64,000 nucleotides of DNA from Pseudoscleropodium purum (GCA_963969395.1 OZ017804.1:18724001-18788000), one strand, 5' to 3'. Positions 48,051 through 60,620 are shown, counted from the first letter of the stretch. Translations and numbers: made by a program. Notes: generated by a model from the sequence alone, not told the origin.

Positions 48051-48645
48051 GTAAGCAATTTGGTGATTGGGGCGGTTTGGCTTCTAATTTAAGCTCTGTT
48101 TTGATGTAATTTGGTAGTAGGGGCGGTCTGGGTTCTAATTAAGCTTTGATTTGATGTAATTTGGTAATTGAGGTGGACTAGACCTCTAATTTGACTCTGT
48201 TTAGATGTAATTTGGTACTTAGGGATGGACCTAGCTTCTAACTGAGCTCTGTTTTAAATAATTTGATAATTAGGGTGGCCTAGCTTCTAATTAAATTCAG
48301 TTGTGATGTAATTTGGTAATTGGGGAAGTTTGACTTCTAATTAAGCTCTATATAGATGTAATATATTATTAGGGGCGGCCCTAGCTTCTAATTGAACACT
48401 ATTTTAAATAATTTGGTAATTAGGATAAACTTAGCCTCTAATTTGACTCTACTTTGATTTAATATGGTACTTAGGGACGGACTTGGCTTCTAATTAAGCT
48501 CTGTTTGGTAATTCGGTAATTAGGGGTAGACCTGGGCTCTAATTTAACTCTGTTTTGGATAATTGGTACTTAGGGGTAGATTTGACTTTTAATTTGACTC
48601 TATTTTGATGTAATTTGGTAATTGGAGATGGCCTGGTTTCTAATT
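48051..48645. repeat. Minisatellite, about 50-bp unit, about 12 copies
   Basis: The unit is GTAATTTGGTAATTAGGGGC followed by GGCCTAGCTTCTAATTAAGC and TCTGTTTTGAT. Copies vary in length (about 46-54 bp) and sequence. Confidence 0.85.
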
Positions 48646-49329
48646 GATAGACCTACAATTTTGAATGGAGAATCTCAAACAGTGAGTGGAAAGAAAGAAA
48701 AAATTAAAATAATAAAAATCAATTTGATTAGACAAGAATCTCACAGTCCTCCTCATTGATTAATTAGACAGTATGATATGTAGGTTACCTCTAGGTAGCT
48801 GGTTCATACAAGCCGAATGATTGGACTAAGTGCTGCCAATTGAACTTTGAATGAACCTTCATAAACAACCAATTTTTATTCTTTAAAAATCCAAACTATT
48901 GCTAGCCAATTTGGGTCTTTTGCGGGCCCCTTTGAACAAATTGAAATTGGAAAAAACACAGTGCAAATACTTTCAAAATTAGATGGGGGAACAAAGCTTT
49001 GTCGTATAGGGTGTTTTCACCCTCAATTTTGGCCAAAGATCTCCCACGTTAGTACATAAACACAAATTTGGAGCTTGGTTCCACCAAGTCTCTCAAAGAT
49101 ATCAAATCCCACAACAATAATTGTATCACGTAGTTCCAAAATGGATGTTTGGGGGATTTTCTTCAATTCAAGGTTATGAAATCCTACACAAATCACTATA
49201 CCTTAAAATTGATTAGTATAACTCAATTAATGCAACACAATCAAAGTCTAAGAGTTCTCAACTAATGGCATCACTAGAATTCGGTTGAGAACTTTTTAGT
49301 GTTAGTCTTGACATGACAAAAAAGGACAC

Positions 49330-50010
49330 AAGTATGTTCAAAAGGACCAGGGTTGACAGGATGTCCGGACGCGGACGTTGTGTCCGCAGCGTCCGCTAAC
49401 ATTCGCGGTCCCGGCGGACGTAGCGTCCGCCTGTTCGCCCCGTCCGCCCGATTACGGTCGTCCGATTGACGCGCGGACTGATCTGGTCCGCACGATCTGG
49501 GCGTCCGCCTCGGGCGGTCAGGACGCTGCGTCCACTAGCGTCCGTGCGTCCAGACGTCCAGACGTTTGGAAAACGGACGCTATTTTGGGGCGGACGTTGA
49601 GATTCATCAACCCTGAAAAGGACCTCCACGTCTTTTACAACAAACTCAAGAAGGAGAACTCAAAAAATAATTACAAGCAAAACAAGCTTGGCATATGATG
49701 AAAACACAAGAGCCTTGGCAGATACCAAAAGCTTCAAACGTGGTCACAAAATGGCTTCAATGAAATATAAGAAAGGAGGTGCAAAGAGAGTCGATGGAGG
49801 CCCTTTATATGTTTCCAAGGCCCCCACTTACCTCCATTTACGTTACAAATTACCTATGTAATTTAAAACTACCAAATCCAATTATTACTAGGCCTATTTC
49901 TACCCTACTGTTGATCCTTCTCTAACTTTTGGAGAAAAACTCCGAGCTAGAAACGAACTACTCCATTGGCTCCAAAAGACCTATATTAACTTAAGGATGC
50001 CCTAACCCCC
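49330..50010. repeat. Dispersed repeat A, copy 2, interrupted by hAT MITE 3
   Basis: Homologous to 35980-36425 (see that entry) on both sides of the insertion. Like copy 1, it follows a minisatellite by about 0.7-0.8 kb, so the two loci may be copies of one larger non-coding element. Confidence 0.6.
49348..49615 (-). mobile_element. GC-rich hAT MITE, element 3
   Basis: Opposite orientation. It starts CAGGGTTGACAGGATGTCC and ends GAGATTCATCAACCCTG. The 8-bp duplication AAAAGGAC is perfect. The palindromic core lies at 49473-49491. It sits inside dispersed repeat A, whose other copy at 36013-36033 shows the uninterrupted sequence. Length is 268 bp. Confidence 0.95.
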
Positions 50011-51710
50011 AACTTTTACATTAATTTTCTTCACAAAAGATTGAAAAGACAACATTCTCTATTATAGTAATAAAGGTAAAAAATCTAAGTTTTGGGATTT
50101 GCATCTTTTGTTAATTTTGTTTGGCTAGGTGTTGGAACCTAGAGAAATAGATTTTAGTTATTTCAAATAGAATTTGAAGTAAGAAGTCCATTCCTAGTAT
50201 ATTTTTTTGCTTCTATGGGTTGGAAACAAATAAATTACTAGAATTATAGATTAGCAAACTATAGGGTCTCTTGATTGAGATAAAATGGTTGAGAAAAACT
50301 ACATTTTTTATTCTAATTGGAACCGAAACATTCCAATTCTAAGCAAAGGGAAGTATATGCATGTCTCTAAGGCCTCAGCCAGTAGGAAATAGTTAGCAAG
50401 GAGGAGAGCATCTAAGCAAGTGGAGGAAACTCCAAAGTGGTTCAAAAAAGCTTAGTTGTAGCTATTTTAGGAATAGAAATAGGTGGGCAAAAGAAAATAG
50501 TTGTTGGAATTAGGAAGCTACTTACTAATTACTTTTGACCAAAATGCACGTGGTTTGACCGGATTTGGATTTTTCAGATCTGAGATTCACTTTTTACAGA
50601 ATCACTCGCGTATTAAGAAAGTCAATGGATTGTGGATTAGGAGAATGTGATGTGTCATTCCCAAGGTCTTTGTGTTGTTTCTTTGGGATTTTTAGGATTC
50701 TCGGGGATGTTAGGTATTTAAAGGTGGATGTTAGTTTGAAAATCTGGGCATTTTCATATTCTTGTATTCTCTTTATTTAAGCAAATTAATTTCAATATTT
50801 CCAATTGACGACGTTGAGTTCATCCTTTGATTTAGTGCTAGTATGCCAGCAATGCTAGAACCATTGTTTAGTGCGAGTAGCTAGGTTTTTTGAATTGGGA
50901 GGAAGAAGTGGCCCCTGGATTCTGTCTGAATCTGGTTGTGGTTGAGTAGTTGGAGTAGTTGGAGGAAACTTGGTGTATTAGATGGTAAGCTCTGTTCGGG
51001 TTTGTAACTTGGAAACTTCTATATGGGATAGCTATGTTAAAATTAGATGTGTTCTATGAGCATCTGGGCATATGCTAGTTAACTCGTAATGAGGTTCTAT
51101 TACAACTAGAAGTAGGAATAAACAACAAGGCAGAATTTGTGTAGTTATTCGGTAAGCCATTCTCGCTAAAAGAATCAAATTGGATAAGTTTGTCGTTGTA
51201 GTAAGGAAGGATAGTAAGAGTTTTTTGCATGACCTACTAGTCTAGATTGACATTCGAATTAATTGTGAGGAAATACTTGCTTCCCATGTTTATGTATGTT
51301 GTTGTGTTCTAGTGAATCTTCAACCACTTAAAACTCTAGGAGGATAGGATTTACGCATCCTTTTTTAAATCTACGAGCGGACTTCTCTGATATAGACGTT
51401 AAACTTCTAAATTGGCTACTTAATTCATTAAGGTCCGTGGTCAATTTTTGGAATGGACAAGGCAAACTATGGTAATATGGACTAAGTCCATCAAATAAAA
51501 ACAATATAGTGTTTGATAAAGATCTAACCATATTGATGGGAGTTGATTTGATTGATTACTAAATCCTTGTGAATTTTGTGGCAAAATTTGGCACGATTCA
51601 AATTATTATAAAGCATTTTTATTTTCGTATGTATGCTTCAACGTATACAACAAAATACTATAGGGTTTGCGTTGTATTTCTCTATACTAAATTTTTTTGG
51701 CAATGAGTTG
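50011..51710. other. AT-rich intergenic DNA, nothing recognised
   Basis: No supported gene. A 71-codon plus-strand frame (50565-50780) has no recognisable feature. Confidence 0.4.
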
Positions 51711-51718
51711 GAGACATG

Positions 51719-51934
51719 CAGGGTTGACAAATCAATATGTCCACCCCAAAATAGCGTTCGTAACCCGGACGTCCGTCCTCATGAACGCCAGCGGACGCAA
51801 CATCCCTCCCGCCGTTGAAAGGCGGACGGGCGGGGCAGACGGGGCGGTCCCGGCGGATGCTGCGTCTGTCGGGACCACGAATGTCAACGGACACAACATC
51901 CGCGTCCGGACGTCCAACCGTCCTGTCAACCCTG
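51719..51934 (+). mobile_element. GC-rich hAT MITE, element 4
   Basis: Same orientation as elements 1 and 2. It starts CAGGGTTGACAAATCAATATG and ends TCCTGTCAACCCTG. The 8-bp duplications are GAGACATG and GAGATATG (7/8; a C-to-T change). It is the shortest copy (216 bp) and lacks the palindromic core. Confidence 0.93.
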
Positions 51935-51942
51935 GAGATATG

Positions 51943-53088
51943 TAGTTCATTTTTTGCACTGATCACTGCTGCAATTTTTGGAAGCGCCACGATGGAGTTT
52001 CCAACGGCTTACGTTATCCACATACAAGTGCCATTGTGTGAAATCTGCTAAAGGAGTTTTTACGACTGTAGTCTTAATACTATAGTATTTTTTGTTGACC
52101 ATCCATTGTGTAGTATTAATTCTACCAACTGTCTGTAGTGTTATTGCATGTCAAAGTTAATATTCCATAGTTACTGATTAGCTGAGGTTACACTTAAGGT
52201 TTTATCTATAAATGTTGTCAATGGATGAATAAGGTGCAAAGTATAGTGACGGTTATGACTAATCCTGAGAATCGGGTGAAAATCAATTGTGCGAGGTGGT
52301 TGACTCCCAGTCTGGAAGTGCAAGCGAGGATTCCTACAGTGGTGAAAACTAGTAGTGAACGATTGTATGTGAGAGTGTTTGTGTTTGAGGGATCGATAGC
52401 TTTGTTTTTGTGATTGTGTTGTGTAGTGCTAGATAACAAGTTCTACTGTGATGGTGTGTGTTAATGAGTTGATGTGGCTGAATCGATAGATTTTACGAAG
52501 TAAAGTTGTGTGGCTGTGAGGATCTATTGTAATATTTTGATGGATTATGAGGGCCAGAATCAATAAGATATCTTAAGTGTTATATAAGAGTAGAAGTGAA
52601 TTTATTGTATTGATAGAGTTAGTGAGGAATCAACCGTAATCAATGCAGTAGTTGAAGCAGATTGAACCATTGTAATATTTTCAATCGTAATGCAAAGCGG
52701 AGTTGAATTATAATTTGAAATATGTGTGATTGTATGTATGTGCCATAGTATTTTTGTACTTGGAGTTGTTGAATGATTTTGGGCGTGATTGTATCAATTG
52801 TATGGAATAAGGAATGTTTGGAATAAGTAAAATTTTACTGTTTTATCTATAGTGAACGTCTATATGGCTGAATGATGGATTAGATTTATAGATTTTTTGC
52901 TATGACAAATTGATTGTTTATGTTAGCAATTGTTGAAAGAGTCTATAGATGAATGATATTACTATAGTATTCCATGAATTGGTTATATATAAATTAATTC
53001 ATTATCAATAAAAGCAATTTAGAGTGAATAGTGAAATTGGAATCTAATGGAGATTGACATTATAGATGAAGATGAATAAAACTGGAAA
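51943..53088. other. AT-rich DNA, nothing firm
   Basis: Spacer between hAT MITE 4 and the Gag-like frame. It may be part of the same old retroelement, but no LTR or primer-binding site was found. Confidence 0.35.
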
Positions 53089-53274
53089 ATGAACGAAGCA
53101 AAGAGAGGGAAAGTAGCCTCTAAGCTAAAAACCAATCAATGTAAATTTTGTTATCAATCGAATTATTTTAAAATCGAGTGTAATACAAGGAAAGAACCTG
53201 TTATAGTGAAGGAGAAGATCAACAGTTCAGTTGAAGGAAAGCCAAAGCGAACCTATACTAAAGAAGATCAATAG
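53089..53274 (+). pseudogene. Retrotransposon Gag zinc-knuckle remnant
   Basis: A 61-codon frame contains CKFCYQSNYFKIEC, which fits the CX2CX4HX4C Gag zinc knuckle except that the histidine is tyrosine. Basic residues flank it, as in copia-type Gag. No protease or polymerase follows. Most likely an isolated decayed fragment. Confidence 0.45.
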
Positions 53275-55844
53275 TTGGTGCAAAGCTGGAGAAAGAAATC
53301 AATAATACCAGTATAATTGGTGAAGCTAAAAAGAGATTAAAGTTGAATAAAAAAATTCACAATCAATTAATAAATTTTGATTATTGCTTAAATTATAATT
53401 AAAGTAGTATATCTATTGTATTCAGGATACTTAGGAATTACCAGGACCCTCAATTGTGCACAATCTTGGGATTAATTAGATTTTCCTTTTAGAACTACCT
53501 ATAGTGCTTCCATACTTCTCTGCAAATGAACTCGGAAACTATAGGAATTCATCAATGGTTCATTCATTGTAGAAAATCAACCTACAACAACATTACAAAA
53601 ATAAGAGCAGACTCATTGTTGAGTGCAATGGAGAAAAAAAATTAAAAAATATTTCTATTCAGTAAACAATCTTCAAATTTAAAAACTACTACAAAATTGA
53701 ATTTAAAGTTATTATAGGTGTTTGAATTTGTTAGTAATTCCATGGTTATTATTTAATATGTTTGAAGGTCGTGCAATGTAAGACATACTTGTATTTGTCA
53801 ATCATAAAGAGAGCACCGCATGCATAATAATATAAAAAACAAGCGAGGGTGCAAAAGTCCATTTGCTCCTATTTAACATGAATACACCAATAGTAGAAAA
53901 TTCGAAACAAGAAAGTTTAAAATTGGTGTAATAGGACCTTTTCAAACTAACTATATAATTGTCCTTATTTATACAAGGTCATTCAATTACACAACTTATG
54001 CAATTGTAATCTTGGTAGACTTTTCATGCCAAGGATTATATCCCTACGAACTATGATTTTTCAATCTCAACAAGACACTATCGCATTTGTTGTCAATTCT
54101 TCATAGGTTCAATGCCCTGAATCTATAAGTAATAGTCCATTTAATACGTTATTTTACAACTTACACTTATAATATGCATCACGTAACCGAAACCAACTAA
54201 AATAAAAAAGTTCAAATATATAACCGCTATTGCTTGAATACTTTGATAACACTTATCGTAAAGACTAAAGTCATTATCACCTCTTCTATACAATAGTTTT
54301 ACGAATTGACAAATTGGACTCTTTAACATATTAAATACTCACCTCAGTACCATCATTTTTTTTTTTTTTTCTTATTTCAGTGTGGAAACGTTTCAAACCT
54401 TGTCTAGTAGTATCACTCGTAGAGTCGTAGACGTTGTCAATGGATGCATTGACAATAATCTTGTAAGTAATTCGTCTAATAATTTACAAAATGCAAAAGT
54501 CATGATAATTTAAGAATAAAAAAATTCTAAAATTGAAAAATTTAATCAAAATTTAGAAATAATGAACTTTGAAATCAATAAATACTATATCAAATAGATT
54601 TACATTGCAAGTTTAAAAGTTTAAAATTCTAAACACCCAAGCACCAATTGTGATTGTCTGATTTTTAAGGTGAATATTTATTGATGTCTACATGCAATGG
54701 CGGCTATATCACTGTAGAGCTTCTTTCTAATGGTCAATGAAGTCTCAAACCCCCCTTTGTTTTAAATTTTCATATAACAAAACGACGCAACCAACGCCAC
54801 AATTCTTGCACACCTTCATTCCAAAGCTCCATAAAAATTGTAAGCGTACAAGTACAATCAATACCTATAGTGAGTACTCAATTGTAATCCGTATTGTAAT
54901 TACATCCTTATTAGCTTGCGCTTTAGATGCATTGGGGCCTTTGTTCAGCTTGAAAGTGAAGTCTTCGGATCTATATTTCCTCTCTTTTGCATCACGAAAA
55001 ATCAATATAGTAACATGTTAGTATTCCCCAACGGAAACAATGCCGTTTCTACCCCTTTGTTTTCGGTTCCCACAACATTGTCATGTATAAAGTAAAAACC
55101 TTATTGGCACATGCACATTACACATTGATGGCCATCTTTTTGCTTTGAATGTCATATTTTTAGTTAAGACACTGCTGGTAATTTCAAACCTGACCACACA
55201 TAAAGTGTCCAAATGGGTGGATTTTTTTTTCCTATGGATGCATTTCAAATTTTTCCACATTCATTTCTTTTGATTCATCCCCCAGTTTACATTCAATTTG
55301 ACCCTGTAAACGTAAATGTAGCCATTTTGATCCAAAAGTAGTTGACTAGTCTTTAATAGGTTAAGTTATTAAAGTTTGTAGATTAGAACCGAAAGAGGTA
55401 CAATGCTTCAATACTCTTTTTTTGGTTGTCAGAGGAAAAAAAAATATCATATTTAAATGAGAAAATAGTTGGAATTAGTTAGGGAATAAGTTTGGACTTT
55501 CCGATTTTAGATCCAGTTTGCTTAGATTTTGACTTCCGTATCCGGTTCCAAACATTTTTTTAGGAATTACAAACTAAATCTCTTGGGTGTGATACACGGG
55601 TCAGATTAGTGGTGCTTTAAATATTTCTTAGCAATAATTAGAAAATTTATGCTTTCTTATATTACGACACTAGGATTGTTCAAAAAGTCCAAAAATGTAA
55701 AAAAAGAGTTTAAGATGACCCAATTTGGCCTTTGTATGGCTATAATTTGAAAGTCAACGTACTAAATGTTTTGTAATTTCATTAAAAACTATTAGTGCCG
55801 CTAGTTCGGGCAATTGCTGTTGTTGAAATGTTATGAAACTTTGA
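53275..55844. other. AT-rich intergenic DNA, nothing recognised
   Basis: No supported gene, RNA or clear repeat in about 2.5 kb. Confidence 0.4.
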
Positions 55845-56165
55845 TTAAGCGCTAATTTAAACCTAAATACATTGTCTTAATTTTTAGTGGGATTTTACCA
55901 TCACCGGATGAATTTATACAAATTTATTCATATTCGGTAATTTTGGTTGATTTCTTATGGAGTCATATTCTGCAATTCAAAAATTTATGAAACTTTTTGA
56001 GTGATTTTTAGGAAGCCCCCAAATCCTCCAAGCAAATTTTTAAATTTATCATGTAATTTTCTAAGGAGAAATAAATTTATTTTCTTGGAATTTAATTCCT
56101 TCGTTGAGAAATCATTTCTATATAAGAGGCTCTTAATATTTTAATTCCTTCGGAGATGAATCATT
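55845..56165. repeat. Dispersed repeat C, copy 2 (LTR-like)
   Basis: Homologous to 36640-37010. Shared blocks are TTAATTTTTAGTGGGATTTT, TATGGAGTCATATTCTGCAA, GAAACTTTTTGAG and GAGAAATCATTTCTATATAAG. The last part resembles a TATA box. Confidence 0.45.
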
Positions 56166-57045
56166 CCTGTGCAAAAAAATCTGAACAGTTTGACTTCATC
56201 ATAACGCTTTTGGCATGTTTCTTTGTCACAAAACCTTTTTTTTTTCTTATTATGACTACCACATACAACATTTGTGGATTCTGTTTTGTCTCTTTTAGCC
56301 AATGTGGTTGCTTGCACTATTCTGAACCAAATTCTTCCCAAGTCTTAGCGTTTACCATCTTTAATTTCAAAGTAGAACTACTTCCAGCCTTCTAAATCAA
56401 TGTTTAAACATCTAATTAGATTTTAAAGTCATAAAGATGCAATTTTTATGAAGTTTCAAATTTTTTTGAAATACTACCCTATAAACATAAGGTCTCTTCT
56501 AATTATTTTACATTTCCATTTTATTAGCCTTTTTTACCATCATTACCTACAAAGATGAACAAAAAGTAAAAAAAAGAAAATTTTGAGACCCAGATGCCAT
56601 TCATGAGGCTCACAATAGAGTGAGGATAATAGTATTTCTAGCCGTTGATGGGGCCTTTTAGATTTAGTAACCTGAACTCCTACATTTTGTTTTGATTTCG
56701 ATTTTATATAAGTTGGGATTTGGTTTTATTTACGTATATCCTTGCAAGTCTCTTTGTATTTTTTTGATGACTTCAGTCCTAATTGCATTGTTATACTTTA
56801 ATAAAACAATTCTACAAAGTCCTTCATTAAAAATTCAGTATTCAATACCTTTAGGTTTTACTTATTGTTAGATTTAATTAGATGTAAGAACTCTACAAAA
56901 TTAGGGTACATTTCAAAAATTCTTGGCAAATAAATTTTGAAAAATCTACGGCATTGGAGTACTTTTCTAAAAATTTCAACAATTTTTTTGTGAAATTCTA
57001 TAGAATTGGAGTACATCTTAAATAAATTTGGCGTAAAATAACTCC
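56166..57045. other. AT-rich DNA, nothing recognised
   Basis: A 79-codon frame (56156-56395) has no domain. CTACAAAATTAGGGTACATT-like motifs recur weakly at 56890-57020. Confidence 0.35.
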
Positions 57046-57053
57046 AAATTTCA

Positions 57054-57358
57054 CAGGGTTGACACAACGTCCGGACGCGGACGCTGTGTCCGCAGACAGT
57101 CGCGGTCTCGGCGGACGTAGCGTCCCCCGTCCGCCCCGTCCGCCCGCTCGTCTGCCCGCCCGATTACGGCCGTCCGATTGACGCGCAGACTAATTTGGTC
57201 CGCACGATCTAGGCGTCCGCCTCGGGCGGTCGGGCCGTCCGCCCCACCCGTCCACTTTCCGACGGCGGTTGGGACGCTGCGTCCGCTAGCGTCCGTGCGT
57301 CTAGATGTCCGGAAAACGGATGCTATTTTGGGGCGGACGTTGAGATTCGTCAACCCTG
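57054..57358 (-). mobile_element. GC-rich hAT MITE, element 5
   Basis: Same orientation as element 3. It starts CAGGGTTGACACAACGTCC and ends GAGATTCGTCAACCCTG. The 8-bp duplication AAATTTCA is perfect. The palindromic core at 57185-57203 is mutated. Length is 305 bp. Confidence 0.95.
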
Positions 57359-57366
57359 AAATTTCA

Positions 57367-59859
57367 TGGTTATAGGTATTTTTTCTGTCAAAATTGATTA
57401 TAAAAATTTAAATTCTTTACTCTCCAAACTTTGTTCTCCGCTCTCTACTCACACTACTAAGTTTTCCTCATTTCAAAAAGGACAAAATCAATAGCACAAT
57501 TTAAGCTACTTAATGATTGTACTTAACAAATCCTATTTGTATTTTCTTTTAGGATGACTATTAATCTTAACATACTCTTTAAAAATATTTATTTAAATTT
57601 AGAATAAATATAAACTTTCAAAGTACCAACTTTTATTTAGTTAAAATTTGTCATATGTACTTGTAGATTTCAAATTTTCAATGTCAGTTTCAATTGTAGA
57701 AGCACTTACAATTAATTTTCTAAACTTATACTTCTTTTAATTTTAAAACATTTAATCAAAATCTGTAAGTATATTAAAGAAGTAATTAGATACTATAGAT
57801 TTTTGTAAGCAAAACACTACATTAATAAATTATTTAGTAATCCAAATTTAATATTCATTTTACAAATTTCGTTTATTTAATAGCCTTTGGTTTAATGCAA
57901 ATAGTCTTGTAACATTACTAAACCTAGTTTTGTAATATATTTATATCAAAGCTAATGCTTAAAACATTATAAAATAACATTTGCAAATATAGAATTGAGA
58001 ATTACAATTAATTGATTTTATGATGATGTTTTAGCATGTTGTAAGTGCTTATTTGTCTACTTGTAATAAATAATTGAGCACAACAACATTCTAGTGTTTT
58101 AAAATTAATTTTTAATTTATGATTGCCTAGCATCAATCCATCATGCTTTCCAAGTAATAAATTTATTTTTTAATTTCTTAAACATACACAACTTGTAATA
58201 AAAACAAAAGAAATAAAATAAATTGTAGGTTCTATCTTAATTAGGTCAAAAAAAAATAGGCCGCAACAATTTTGGAATATAGATAGTTACAATTTAAGAT
58301 TAACAATTTGAAATGGTAGGACTTTTCATGCAATTTTTGAAATATAAAACACGACTCTATTTGACCATCCTAGCAAAAAATATCAATGAATGAAGTTTAG
58401 CCTTTAACTAACTACCTAAACTTCATTCACCTTTTTAAACTTGTTGTCTATTTCAATTGACTTTAAATTTTAACCTCTAGTTTAAAATTAATAAATCCTA
58501 GTTAAGTTTCAAGTTTTAACTTAAATGGATTATTTTTTATTGGATTATTTTTTATTGGATTCATTCATTCTCTCACCTAAACTTTACCATTTGTTTTCTT
58601 CTAGTCTTTTAAGTTTTTTCTTAAGTTTGAACCATATTTGAGTTACTTTGAGCTTCTACTTCATAATTCTAATCCTAAGTTTGTCCTTTGATAAAGCTTA
58701 GGTTGTTATTATCATCCCTTTTCAATTTTCTTTATTCTTTAATGCTTTAAATAATTTTTGATTAGTAATCATTTTTAAATTTTGTTTATTTATTCTTTAA
58801 AAATATTGATTTAAACTTTTCAAAATGCTATCCTCATGTAAATTTGATCTTCTCTACAAAAAGTTATTGATGGATGAAGTTTGATCGCTAATTGGTGCTT
58901 AAAACTTCATCTACTAATTATTATTAACTTAAATTCTAAAATTCATTTCTAACTTCTAAGTGATTATTAATAAAATAAGTGAATACTAATTCTTGACTAT
59001 ATTACCTTCTTTCAAAATTTTAGGTTGAACTACTTTTTCTCCAATTTAAATCCTAATTTTCATCCACACTTATTTTACTCAATTTAACATTTATTTCTAA
59101 GTATTTTATGTTTTCAGAAACCTCAAAACATATATACTATAGGATTTCAAATTCAAAAATGACTTGACTTATAGTCCTATAGATCTAACTTGCTTCTAGG
59201 CCTTGGCCCTACTTAATTTTATTAATTAACAGGAAAAAAGATAGGTTTAGAAGTGTATATGAGCTTGCTTCTTCAAATTGATTATTTGGAGGCTCTTCAA
59301 AGTCTTTCATGTGGTTCATTTTTATCTATGAATTTTTTGGTGTTTTTATTTTTTATTTTTTATAATTTTTTATTTTTTCAAAGTCAACATAAACTATTTT
59401 CTATCTTTTTGACTTTTTCTTTCCACCTTCTTATTTTTTTTACCTAATATCTTATTCTATTTTAAATTTTCTAATTGTTAACTTGAATTTTCTAATCACT
59501 AATTTATAATTTTGTTGACTTTTTGGACATTAATTCCATTTGTCAGTGATTTTCAAATACTTTATAGAATTTTGTGTACTATTTTGATATCTCCTAATCT
59601 TTTCCTTCTACTAATTTTCTTTGCTCCTCTCATCAATCATCATTCTCCTCCTAATTTTTTAGAGTTTTTTAATTCAAGGAGATTTTAAGAGTAGGAAAAC
59701 AAAAGCATATTTTATAGATTTTGTAACTAGTACTCATACTAGAGTTGTCTTAGACATTCATTTTTTAGAAAATCATGCCAAAAAAGTGGATGTTTGGACA
59801 TTCGAAAGTTCTAGGTCTCTAAACGTTGCGTACACTGTCCAGTCGTTGTTCGTCAGGTA
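57367..59859. other. AT-rich intergenic DNA, nothing recognised
   Basis: About 2.5 kb of very AT-rich DNA. Short hairpins GAATGAAGTTT...AAACTTCATTC at 58385-58430 and a similar one at 58873-58915 echo those at about 45 kb. Confidence 0.4.
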
Positions 59860-59867
59860 GATGAACG

Positions 59868-60620
59868 AAAACAACCAACTTCATTTGCAATTTTCCATTT
59901 CCATTTTTGGAATTTTAGGGTGTGTAATATACCATTAAAAAGGTCCTTACAAGACTTTTCCAATGGTATATTACAAGACCCAAAAGTCCAAAAATTAAAG
60001 CCGCAAAACGCAAAAGAAGCTGGCTGCAAAAACAACTACACGTCTGCCCTAATGACTAGGCGGATGGATAGATGGACGCTAGGCAGAGACAACCAACTTC
60101 ATTTACAATATTCTGGTGCATTTTTTGGAATTTTGGGGCGTATAATATATCATTGGAAAAGTGCTTTCAAAACCTTTTTAATAGTATATTACAGGCCTTC
60201 AAAGTCCAAAAATTGAAACCGCAAATTGCAAATGAAATTGGCTATAAAACAACTGCACAACTGCCCAAATGGTTGGGTGGATAACAGAAATGAAGTTGAT
60301 TGGGTGAAAGAACAAACACCAGACGGGCGGACAAGTCGGACAAACGAGTAATGGATGGGTAGATGGGTGGATAGGATAGACAGTGGATGGCCGTAGCTTA
60401 AAAATAATCAACTTCATTTTCAATTTTTTGTTGCAATTTTGGGAATTTTGAAAATTTTGGGACATGTAATATACCATTGGAAAGATGTTTTTAAGACCTC
60501 TCTAATGATATATTACATGTCCCAAAAGTTTAAAATTTGAAACCACTAATCACAAATGAATTTGACTGCAAGAACAATTATGCGTTTGTCCTAAAGGTTG
60601 GGTGAATCGTCAATGTCCAC
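59868..60620. repeat. Three-copy tandem repeat with conserved AT hairpin
   Basis: Units start with AACCAACTTCATTT-like sequence at about 59873, 60091 and 60405, a spacing of 218 and 314 bp; the second unit carries about 95 extra bp. Each unit has GGAATTTTGGG, then a hairpin TAATATACCATT...AATGGTATATTA, then AAAGTCCAAAAATT. A GC-richer GGCGGATGGATAGATGGACG-like segment also occurs. Confidence 0.7.

Noticed and set aside
48051..48645. CRISPR-like array
   Set aside because: Units are contiguous without unique spacers and the context is a plant nuclear genome. It is a minisatellite.
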